A stretch of DNA of 64,000 nucleotides from Tranzscheliella williamsii. Lineage: Eukaryota > Basidiomycota > Ustilaginomycetes > Ustilaginales > Ustilaginaceae. The notes under the pieces are model-generated. The model saw nothing but the letters and a program-made list of their open reading frames with translations. It was not told where the DNA came from and did no database searches. The stretch's first letter is position 1. Each line of letters opens with the position of its first letter. Position numbers and translations under genes: made by a program. Shown piece by piece: positions 1 through 7,854 of the stretch. Where the stretch lies: positions 85,578 through 149,577 of the forward strand of contig JALBYF010000047.1 in assembly GCA_023212725.1 (NCBI GenBank), in the 5' to 3' direction.

Positions 1-353
1 TTCTCGGTGGCCGAAGCAGCAATACCGAGGATCTGGAATGGGTCATAGATAGCGTGGGACGAATTGGCCGCGGTGTTCAGGATCTTTTGGAAGAGGTAGG
101 CGACAACACCCCACCCGCCGACGACAAAAAAGACCTTTGCGCTGATCTGGGGATTGGCTAGCGACCTTCTGCGCGCCTTGCGAATCAGATCGATCTTCTG
201 ACCAACGGCGTCCCAAGATCCCTTCTTGGACCCGCGAAAGGTAGAAGACGGTGCAAGCAACGAATAGGTGAGCGGGACAAGGACAAGCAGGAGGAAAGTG
301 AGGACAAAAGTGAGAAACTGTCCGCCCTCCTCGTCGTACTTGTATTCCGCCAT
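1..353 (-). CDS. SEC63: Sec63 translocon J-protein, N-terminal part (cut by window edge)
   Basis: Sec63 is an ER membrane DnaJ-type subunit of the Sec62/63 translocon that recruits BiP to the Sec61 channel. Translating the minus strand from the ATG at 353 gives 117 residues that stay open to the left edge. They start MAEYKYDEEGGQF, followed by a first membrane segment (about residues 12-33), a basic loop rich in K and R, a second membrane segment (about 72-90, with VFFVVGGWGVVAYLF) and then YDPFQILGIAASATE, the start of the J domain. This order (short lumenal N-terminus, two membrane spans, J domain opening with DPF-ILG) is the known arrangement of fungal Sec63. No intron is seen in the visible part. 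The remainder lies outside the window. Confidence 0.93.
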   Translation of the reverse strand, partial: MAEYKYDEEGGQFLTFVLTFLLLVLVPLTYSLLAPSSTFRGSKKGSWDAVGQKIDLIRKARRRSLANPQISAKVFFVVGGWGVVAYLFQKILNTAANSSHAIYDPFQILGIAASATE

Positions 354-1042
354 CTTGGCTCAGCCCGGGCCGTTGCCAGTGATGCTGGCAGTGAGACCGA
401 AGACTCCTTAAATCCTTAGCTGTCTTGACCCAGAGGTTCGCTTCGTGCGAGAAAAGCACTTTGCGGAGAGTGTGAGCCGACAGCGGGCGCCAGGAAAACA
501 GGTGCTGTTGAGGGTGGTAGTGATGGACGAGGAGAGGAGCTGAGTTGCAGTGCACCTGATTGATCACAGCTTGAGCAGCGGTGCCAGTTAGAGGAATGCA
601 TTAATGAGAGGTTATGATGATGTGGAAGAAGCTGCTGGCTTGCGCGATTACATGTCTTTCAAGGCCGTGACGGCTTCATTCAAGGGATTGTAGTCCAGCG
701 ATTCACATATTGCACGGGTGCAACCTGCCCTTTCTAATCCAACTCCTTACCGGCTTCGGAGCCGCTTCGATTCAATTTCAGACTGGTAAATCAGATTCAC
801 GGTTGGCCATCCTGTTAGATCCTCTCAGCTTCGATGTCGCGCTGCTGACGCGTCGTGCAAAGATCAACACTTCTCGCTGATAGCCAAATAGCACAACGCT
901 TACTCGGCCGCCAGCATTCGTCTCCTCCGCACCCCACCACCATCCGCCCTTTCGCGCCATCAGACATCCGCCACAAGGTATCTTGTGGGCTGCTGCTTCC
1001 GTTTAATAGCATGTGGTAGGGCTTGGCCTGCTGTATCTGACA
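354..1042. other. Divergent intergenic region, SEC63 / PITH-CENP-T
   Basis: This 689-bp stretch separates two genes that are transcribed away from each other, so it should hold both promoters. No gene is seen. A minimal upstream ORF (ATG TGG TAG, 1011-1019) lies 23 bp before the downstream start codon. Confidence 0.6.
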
Positions 1043-4000
1043 ATGAGCTGCAATTCAGCCGATGACCAGGAGAGTCGCGATGCCAGCGATCTTCCTCCGT
1101 CTCAACCTCCTGCCTCGGGGCTGACGGCTGTCGATGGGGATGCCACCAGTCTCTTCGAGTATATCATCCGTGACAAGGTCTGGGGAGCAAATCTGAACCC
1201 GCCAGAATCTGCCAAGAACGTGATCAAGCCCTGGAACGAGAGGCTGTCCGCCCATCCTAGCACCCAGTCGAACGTCGACGATCAGCTTGCCATCACCGTG
1301 CCCTTTACCTGCCCTGTCAGAATCAAATCCATACTTATCAATACAGGCAGAGGTGACTTCGCGCCCTCGCGATGCAGAGCCTTTGTCAATCGCCCTGACG
1401 GTATCGATTTCGACGAGGCTGACCAAGCCACTGACCCTGACCACCTGTCCACGGACAGCTCGGCCTGGCCTCGAGCTGCTACCCTCGGCACCGTCGGCAG
1501 TGGCAGAGCCCAAGCAGATTTTGCCTTACTACAAGGAGAAGATGGCGCCGTCGAGTACCCGGTCAGCGTAGCTAGGTTCTCTAATACCAACTCGGTCACT
1601 ATCATTCTCTCGCACTCCAACGCTACCACACTTTCGCGCTTCTTCTACCTTGGCTTCCGCGGTACCGCGTTGGTACTTAACAAGGAGCCAGGAGAGAGGC
1701 TCAACATCGCCGCTGCCAACTCTGCTGACCACCCTGTAGATGCCCTCCGCGAGAAGCAGGGTGCGAGCCAGGGTCTCGCCGGCGGGAGTAACCCTGGACG
1801 CCGCGGTTCACCTCGCTACGTTGTTGGAGATCCGCAAGCCGCGGAGAGGATAGCAGAGATGGCGACAAGCCCTCGCCGATCCCCTCGCAGCAACAAAACT
1901 CAATCTGGCATACGCGACTCTACGCCCAGGGCGTCTGCATCGCCACGCAAACGCAAGAGTTTGGCTCCCGGGCTGGGCAGTACGGCTGCACCAGCAGCCG
2001 GAAGTTCCTCCACGCACAGGACTCCTGTGGCTACCATCTCTTCCGTAAGGACTCCGAAAACCGCGCCGTCCGCCAGAAGTGGTCAACAGGTTCCGACCTC
2101 TACAGCTTCTCATGCCGGCCGTACTACAACCGAATCGGGCGAGCGGCGTAGGTCGCTCTCGCAGCCACCGCCCAACGATGTACTCATGCGTCAGTTGCAG
2201 GCTGCCACCGCTACTCCCTCGGCCAAACATGCTACTGAGAGGCACGTGCGCACACCCTCACAAACCGCCACAAGTCAGCTTGCTGGCCCTGCAACCACAC
2301 CGGGCAAGCGGGTCCTTGGAACGCCACGACATGTTCCGGCCTCAGCCTCGGGAAAGTCCAATCCGTTTGCAGGACTTACTACAACGCCACGCAACCCCCA
2401 AACTCCGGCCACAGACAAGCGCAAGAAGCGCAACGATACCCTTCTGGCTAGCGCTCAGAGGACAAAGGAATTCAGCGCTTCCACTCGCAAAAGTCTCTGG
2501 GGTGGCATTGGTGGTTGGGCGGGCGGACGGGAAGAATCGCCTATGGACCTATTGAGGAGGTTAGCAAGGGCACCGGGCTTTGTGGCACCCTCAACGCCGT
2601 CCAACGACTCGGTCGCGATGCCTCCGCCAGCGCCACCTAGCCGTGCGGGCGAGGTGCCGGCCTCATCCAGGTCTTTGCTTGCCGGTAGAGACCACCCAAG
2701 AGATAGTCTTGTCAGTAATTCTACGCGGTCCTCGCTCGCGGGGCGAAGCAGCACAGGGAGCAGGACTGGCAGGAGCACCATGCTTATTCCCGGCGAGAGT
2801 GTCCCTGGCGACCTGACGCGAGACAGTACCGGTGATTCAGTGGAGCTGGACGAGTCCATGGTATCGCAGTCCGGCTCGCAATCGGGCGAGTCTTCGCGTC
2901 TCTCGAACATGGGCATCCCCCGCCGTCGGTCCGGCGTGGGTATTGCCAGAGGAGGCATCTTTGCCACCCTGGCGGATCGAGGCAAGCCGAGCCGCATGTC
3001 TACCGGTTCTCGCGTCTCGTTTGCCGACGAAGCGATCTCCTCGCCGTCCAGACTGGATGATCTGTCTGGACAGAGGCAAGATGATCTGCACAGGTCCTTG
3101 CAGGCGTCGGCGATCATGGGAGAGAGCTTTGCTTCGGCGTCCGGCCTGGACTTGGCGACAGCTGCCGCCATGCAACGGCTGGATGAGCTGACCAGACGCA
3201 GCTTCTTCAGTGATGATGGCAGGCTCCAGATCGATGGCGACACTGAGGACGAGGACGCCGAGTACCGGACAGCATCCAGGCGCAAAAGCGTGGGACGATC
3301 CATGTCAGAGCCCCTCGAAGGCGATGGCGACGGGTCGGTTGTTATCTTTGATGACGTTGGCGCTGAAGAGGGCTTAGAAGGCATCTACGACGGCGAGGAT
3401 GAGGTGGCGGTCGAGGTATCCGACAGCCTGGCAGTGGAAGATGACGACGAGCAAGGTGCTGGGCGGCGAGCGCAGCTGGAAGACGTTTCTCTGCTGGATG
3501 ACTCACGATCCCGATCGGATCTACGGGAGCAGCCGAGCATCTCGGCTGGCGATGAGAGCCGACTCTCGAATCCGTTTGTGGCAGGTGATGCCGGAGAATC
3601 GTTCCAGGTCGACGATCCCTACTCTTCCGACGAAGGTGCCGAGTACGGTCTGGAGAGCGAGGTTGTTGCCGAGGATGACGACGAGGACGAGGATGAGGAA
3701 GACAGAAATGCGAGCGTTCAACGGTTGAACCTGATGGAGGCGAAGGATCTGAACGCGCTGCTGAAAAGACGAATTGTCAAGAAGCGCAAGTCGAGGATCT
3801 CGCCGTTCTCGGGAGCGGCTGTGCCTCCGCTGCCGTCGTCGGTGATGCGCGATCTATTCTCGTCGTTCTTGTCGCCGGGCGGGGCAAGCGCGGGGGGCTC
3901 GCTGCTGCAGTCATCGACGGGCTCGGCGTCGCGCTCGACAAAGCGGGCCAAGCTGGACGCGACCGTGCTGGACGAGCTGGACTCGGCGTGCCACGACTTC

Positions 4001-4348
4001 TTTGGCCAATTTACGCAGAACTTGCTCGCGCAGTCCAAAGTGCGGACGGGCCGCAAAGCGGCGGCGCGCAACGACGCTGGCACGACCATCACCGAGGCCG
4101 ATGTCGTCGGCGTGCTCAAGCAGCAGGGACACGTCACGCAGCGACACGACCTCTCTAGCCTGGCACACAAACTCCTGCCGCGAGAGCTGACGGACCAGAT
4201 GGACCTCGCCAGGTGGGCCAAGACAGGCACGGTGCAGACATCGCTCGCCTCGATGCTGCCGCAACAGAAGAGGAGACCGAAAGACGCCGACGCTTCCGCC
4301 GGCCAGACTACGCTAGCCTCCGCCGTCGACGCTGACGAGACCACGTAG
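1043..4348 (+). CDS. PITH domain fused to CENP-T-like kinetochore protein
   Basis: One uninterrupted frame of 1101 residues. The start is ATG 1043, which has A at -3; the frame has no ATG further upstream. Residues about 36-235 form a PITH domain (as in TXNL1 and PITHD1): DDQLAITVPFTCPVRIKSI, FVNRPDGIDFDEADQ, FSNTNSVTIIL and FYLGFRG occur in the family's order. Residues 250-915 are a low-complexity Ser/Arg/Pro-rich then acidic region with many S/TP sites. Residues about 918-940 (SPFSGAAVPPLPSSVMRDL) and 968-1055 resemble the C-terminal histone fold of CENP-T/Cnn1, ending with the GHVT..LSSLAHKLLPREL pattern. CENP-T binds DNA with CENP-W/S/X at centromeres and recruits Ndc80. The join is unusual. 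M273 (ATG 1859, G at -3 and G at +4) could be a separate start for the CENP-T part, so two products or a fusion are both possible. Family calls are from recognised motifs; the fusion is what the sequence shows. Confidence 0.75.
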   Translation: MSCNSADDQESRDASDLPPSQPPASGLTAVDGDATSLFEYIIRDKVWGANLNPPESAKNVIKPWNERLSAHPSTQSNVDDQLAITVPFTCPVRIKSILINTGRGDFAPSRCRAFVNRPDGIDFDEADQATDPDHLSTDSSAWPRAATLGTVGSGRAQADFALLQGEDGAVEYPVSVARFSNTNSVTIILSHSNATTLSRFFYLGFRGTALVLNKEPGERLNIAAANSADHPVDALREKQGASQGLAGGSNPGRRGSPRYVVGDPQAAERIAEMATSPRRSPRSNKTQSGIRDSTPRASASPRKRKSLAPGLGSTAAPAAGSSSTHRTPVATISSVRTPKTAPSARSGQQVPTSTASHAGRTTTESGERRRSLSQPPPNDVLMRQLQAATATPSAKHATERHVRTPSQTATSQLAGPATTPGKRVLGTPRHVPASASGKSNPFAGLTTTPRNPQTPATDKRKKRNDTLLASAQRTKEFSASTRKSLWGGIGGWAGGREESPMDLLRRLARAPGFVAPSTPSNDSVAMPPPAPPSRAGEVPASSRSLLAGRDHPRDSLVSNSTRSSLAGRSSTGSRTGRSTMLIPGESVPGDLTRDSTGDSVELDESMVSQSGSQSGESSRLSNMGIPRRRSGVGIARGGIFATLADRGKPSRMSTGSRVSFADEAISSPSRLDDLSGQRQDDLHRSLQASAIMGESFASASGLDLATAAAMQRLDELTRRSFFSDDGRLQIDGDTEDEDAEYRTASRRKSVGRSMSEPLEGDGDGSVVIFDDVGAEEGLEGIYDGEDEVAVEVSDSLAVEDDDEQGAGRRAQLEDVSLLDDSRSRSDLREQPSISAGDESRLSNPFVAGDAGESFQVDDPYSSDEGAEYGLESEVVAEDDDEDEDEEDRNASVQRLNLMEAKDLNALLKRRIVKKRKSRISPFSGAAVPPLPSSVMRDLFSSFLSPGGASAGGSLLQSSTGSASRSTKRAKLDATVLDELDSACHDFFGQFTQNLLAQSKVRTGRKAAARNDAGTTITEADVVGVLKQQGHVTQRHDLSSLAHKLLPRELTDQMDLARWAKTGTVQTSLASMLPQQKRRPKDADASAGQTTLASAVDADETT

Positions 4349-4844
4349 TCTGCCCACTCCATCCTTTTCACCCACCGATGCTGTGCTGTGCTGTACGCAT
4401 GCTATACGCCGTCCTTGCTGTCGCGCTTCCCACCAGCGCCGCTCCTATCTAGTCCTTCTCCTTCCTTGACTCGACATTGGATTATAATATTCTCCTGGCT
4501 TGGCAGTAGCTTGAGCATGTCATTTGGCTAATCTGGTCTGTCTCCGAGTTCCGTTGACTTGCCAAACTCGCTGCTTTGCTTGCGCGTTCCACAGTTTTTT
4601 TCGCTGGAAATTGATCCATTTGCTCACTGAATGCTCGCGCTCATGCAGGCTGAATCCATTTTTGAGCCCAGTTGAGTAGGATTTTGATGAGGCCACAAAG
4701 GGAAGAATAGAAGCGCAGGAGCCACTCTATGGATACGTTCGCAGTAAGGTGCTTTTACTCAGCGTGGCTGCTTGCTTCTCTCCACCTCACCTCATCATCC
4801 AACTGGAACGCTTAACGCTTTGTCCCGCCTTAGGTAATTTCGAG
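4349..4844. other. Intergenic region before MAM33
   Basis: 496 bp with the 3' flank of the CENP-T gene and the promoter of MAM33. No gene is seen. A GT-AG segment with a CTTAAC branch-like site (about 4744-4833: GTAAGG to CTTAG) could be a 5' UTR intron; this is a weak inference. Confidence 0.4.
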
Positions 4845-5651
4845 ATGCTTGCCGGTACACTTTCACGGACGCTGGTGCGCAGCGGTGTTGTTGGCTCGCG
4901 CGGCGGGATGCGCGTGGCTGCGCTGCGGCCGGCGGTTGCGTTGGCGGCGCCGAGGCTGCGGTGCTTCTCGGTCTCTGCTCTTGTGCGCGGCCAGGGCGAG
5001 TTCGACCCGGACCTGAGCAGCAAGTTGGCGCAGGAGATCACGTACGAGCGCGACAACTCGAACATCTACGAGCTCGGTTCGCCGGACCGGGAGCCCAAGT
5101 TTGTCAGCGAGTTCAAGCAGGCCGGTGTGTGGAAGCTGGTGGACCAGCCGGGCTCGGACGAGGTGGCGCTGGAGCGCGAGTTTGGCAACGAGCACATCCG
5201 TGTCTTCTTCAGCGTCGGCGACATTGACGCCACCGAAGCCGGCGAGCCCGAAGAGGGCGCCGGCCCGCAGGAGGACGAGCAGGACGAGCTCGGCCCCGCC
5301 TTCCCCGTCCGCATCGCCTGCACCATCACCAAGCCCAGCGTAGGAAGCGCGCTCTCGATAGATGCCATCGTCCAGGACGGCGAAGTAACGGTGGACAACA
5401 TCGCCTACTTTGCGGACGCCAACCTCGCCACCTCGATGACCTCTGAAGCCGACTGGGACCGCAAGGCCGTCTACCTCGGCCCCGACTTTGAGACGCTCGA
5501 CGAGAGCCTCCAGACCCAGTTCGAGCAGTACCTCGCCGAGCGCGGCATCGACAGCAGCCTCGCCCTCTTCATCCCCAACTACGCCGAGTACAAGGAGCAG
5601 AGGGAGTACTGCTCCTGGCTCAACAACCTCAAGAACTTTGTCGACGCATGA
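4845..5651 (+). CDS. MAM33: Mitochondrial acidic matrix protein Mam33 (p32 family)
   Basis: A 268-residue protein of the Mam33/p32 (C1QBP) family, an acidic trimeric mitochondrial matrix protein linked to mitochondrial translation. The start is ATG 4845; the frame upstream of it has only a GTG. Residues 1-50 are rich in R, S and A with almost no acidic residues and end near RCFSVSALVRG, a typical mitochondrial presequence. The mature part is strongly acidic (for example EPEEGAGPQEDEQDELGP) and ends with the family's C-terminal pattern: SLQTQFEQYLAERGID, then LFIPNYAEYKEQREYCSWL and NNLKNFV. Length fits the family (yeast 266). There is no intron in the coding part. Confidence 0.93.
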   Translation: MLAGTLSRTLVRSGVVGSRGGMRVAALRPAVALAAPRLRCFSVSALVRGQGEFDPDLSSKLAQEITYERDNSNIYELGSPDREPKFVSEFKQAGVWKLVDQPGSDEVALEREFGNEHIRVFFSVGDIDATEAGEPEEGAGPQEDEQDELGPAFPVRIACTITKPSVGSALSIDAIVQDGEVTVDNIAYFADANLATSMTSEADWDRKAVYLGPDFETLDESLQTQFEQYLAERGIDSSLALFIPNYAEYKEQREYCSWLNNLKNFVDA

Positions 5652-6007
5652 GGGCCATTGGCGATTCCCAACCCCTCCGCCTTGCCCTTTCGCTTGCCCT
5701 TCCGTTTGCCGTATATAGTATCCACCGCACCTCAGCCGAATCCATGCCGCGCGTCTTGCCACCCCTCCGACGTACACACTATACTCTCTCGACAGTGGAA
5801 GCGGCGCGCTTGGGAGAAGTCCTTCTCCGTCCTCATCGTTGTTAGATTGGAAGGGTGGCTGGGTGCGAGGCCGACTCCCGAGCTGTCGCTGCCAAAATTC
5901 GAGAAAAGCGATGAATATTTTGTGAAATCTGGCGAAATGGCATGGCACGGGTTGCCTTTCCTTCTACACACGAATTTACCTGCTGATCGACGACAGAAAT
6001 CGGAGGC
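5652..6007. other. Intergenic region MAM33 / NOP13
   Basis: 356 bp; 3' flank of MAM33 and promoter of NOP13. No gene is seen. An out-of-frame ATG near 5938 would overlap the NOP13 start if it is inside the transcript. Confidence 0.4.
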
Positions 6008-7741
6008 ATGTCGGACACGCTCGCAGCTGAGCCAGTGGCGCCTGCGGCCAGCGGCGCCGTGGCGGCGGAGCGGCCGCTCACGAACAAGGAAAAGCGGAAG
6101 CTGGCGGTCGAGGAGAAGAAAAAGGCCAAGGAGGAGGCGGCTGCGCGCAAGGCACCCAAGGCGGATCCTGCCGGGGGCGAGGGCGACGCATCGGCGGGCG
6201 AGAAGCGCAAGCGGGAGGCGGGTGACGAAGAGGAGGGAGAGGGGGAGGTGGTGTCGCACAAAGAGCAGCGGCGGCGGAAGAAGCTGGCGGCGCAGCAGGC
6301 GCAGGCGGGGGAGGGTGAAGCGGGGGGAGTGCGGGATGCGAATGCGCTGATGCATCCCTCACGACTGCCGGCGGCACGGTCGGGCTTCTCGGTGTGGGTG
6401 GGCAACTTGTCGTTCTTCACGCCGCCGGCCAAGCTGGTGGACTGGTTCAACTCGCGCGGCGTCGACGGCATCTCGCGCGTCCACATGCCCGCGGGCGCCC
6501 GCCGCGCCGAGCTCAACCGCGGCTTCTGCTACCTCGACCTCCCCTCCCCCGACATGCTCACCGCCGCTCTCAACCTCTCCGAACAGCCCCTCGACGGCCG
6601 CAAACTGCTCATCAAGAACGGCTCCGACTTTACCGGCCGCCCCGAAATCAACCAGAGCGCCGTCAGCATCGCCCAGCGCCTCACCAGCACCAACAACGGC
6701 CGCGCTACCACGGACGACACCCCGCCAGAGCAGATTGCCGACGCCACGGCCCCCGCCCCCGCCGACGAGACCGCCGCCAAGGCAGGCAAAACCGGCCTCA
6801 CCAAGACCGCACAGAAGATCCTCCGCGCACAGAAGAATCCCCCCTCGATGACGCTCTTCCTCGGCAACCTCAGCTTCAACACCAAGGAGGAGGGCGTCCG
6901 CGAGCTGTTCGAACACTCGGCCAAGCGCCGTGCGGCGGCCAACCCGCCACCCAAGTCCAAGGCCGAACTCCGACAGGCCAAGCATGAGCAGAGAATGCGC
7001 AGCAAGAAGAGCAAGAAGAGCAACGCCAGCGACCACGCTTCCGACTCGGACGCAGACTCGGACGCAGACTCGAAGGCAGACTCAGACTCGGACTCGGACT
7101 CGGACTCGGACGCGGAGTCGGATGCCGGCTCATCGTCTCCGAGTAGCGATGGTGAGGAGGATGCGGCGGCGAAGGGGGAGAAGGGGGCGGGGGTGGTGGA
7201 TGCTGGGTCGAACCCGGTGGCGACGGCGGCGGGGATCCGGAAGATCCGGCTGGGGACGTTTGAGGATGCGCCGGACAAGTGTAAGGGGTTTGGGTTTGTT
7301 GACTTCCACACGGTGGCGCAGGCGACGGCGACGCTGCTGGATGTGCGCAATGGGTTGCTGGATGGGCGGAAGGTGGTGCTGCAGTATGCGTCCGCGGAGG
7401 CGACACGGCGGGGGGCGCCACGCTCGCAGCGGCCCGCCATGGCGCAGCGCGCGCGCGTTGACGAGCCCGCCCCGACACGCGGCCCGCACGGCTTCCACAA
7501 GCGCCACGCCCCCGCCGCCCCCGCCCATACCGACCCGGAAAGCCCACCGCAGCCAGGCACGTTCGATCCAGACGCCCCGCTCGCCAAGCGCCACAAGGAA
7601 ACCAAGCCCGAGCGAGAAGCACGCCGCGCCACCCGGCCGCACGCCCCGCGGCCCAAGCCCGGCGCCGCTCTCGCCCACGCCCAGCGCGCCACCACCGGCA
7701 TCGTCGCAAGCACAGGCACGCGCGTCACATTCGACGACTAG
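6008..7741 (+). CDS. NOP13: Nucleolar RNA-binding protein Nop13-like, two RRMs
   Basis: 577 residues from ATG 6008. The N-terminal 110 residues are Lys/Glu/Ala-rich and probably coiled. RRM1 is at about 127-215 (FSVWVGNLSFF, then GFCYLDLPS). RRM2 begins at about 284 (LFLGNLSFNTKEEGV) but its RNP1 (CKGFGFVDFH) is only at about 425. Some 100 residues of basic then Asp/Ser-repeat sequence separate the two halves. The string IRLGTFEDAPDKCKGFGFVDF matches the Nop13 type of RRM, which has IR-ATFED..KCKGFAF in yeast. Nop13 is a nucleolar and pre-ribosome-associated protein. The C-terminus is basic and ends VTFDD, as does the Nsr1-like protein in this window. Codon use changes along the gene (C-ending in the middle, G-rich near 7150-7400). 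No intron is needed. Confidence 0.85.
   Translation: MSDTLAAEPVAPAASGAVAAERPLTNKEKRKLAVEEKKKAKEEAAARKAPKADPAGGEGDASAGEKRKREAGDEEEGEGEVVSHKEQRRRKKLAAQQAQAGEGEAGGVRDANALMHPSRLPAARSGFSVWVGNLSFFTPPAKLVDWFNSRGVDGISRVHMPAGARRAELNRGFCYLDLPSPDMLTAALNLSEQPLDGRKLLIKNGSDFTGRPEINQSAVSIAQRLTSTNNGRATTDDTPPEQIADATAPAPADETAAKAGKTGLTKTAQKILRAQKNPPSMTLFLGNLSFNTKEEGVRELFEHSAKRRAAANPPPKSKAELRQAKHEQRMRSKKSKKSNASDHASDSDADSDADSKADSDSDSDSDSDAESDAGSSSPSSDGEEDAAAKGEKGAGVVDAGSNPVATAAGIRKIRLGTFEDAPDKCKGFGFVDFHTVAQATATLLDVRNGLLDGRKVVLQYASAEATRRGAPRSQRPAMAQRARVDEPAPTRGPHGFHKRHAPAAPAHTDPESPPQPGTFDPDAPLAKRHKETKPEREARRATRPHAPRPKPGAALAHAQRATTGIVASTGTRVTFDD
7037..7113 (+). repeat. GACTCG/GACGCA hexanucleotide repeat inside NOP13
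   Basis: A run of GACTCGGACGCA and GACTCG units encodes the Asp-Ser/Asp-Ala stretch of the RRM2 insertion. The unit length of six keeps the frame when copy number changes. Confidence 0.8.
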
Positions 7742-7854
7742 CCATCCTTTGCTCTACTACATGCATCCCGTTTGACGAGTAAAAGGCTGTGATGGGTTGC
7801 CATTCCAGTGTGCGGCGTGCGCGGATGCAGTATATGCACAGACAGGGTGGGATG

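Noticed and set aside
1788..1853. Possible intron between the PITH and CENP-T parts
   Set aside because: GT-AG borders exist but the donor is poor, no branch site is seen, and the length is a multiple of three, so it would not separate two proteins.
4863..5948. 361-codon open frame on the minus strand
   Set aside because: Antisense to MAM33, with low-complexity Leu/Val/Gly translation. Shadow.
6529..7728. 399-codon open frame on the minus strand
   Set aside because: Antisense to NOP13; Ser/Ala runs mirror the GACTCG repeat.
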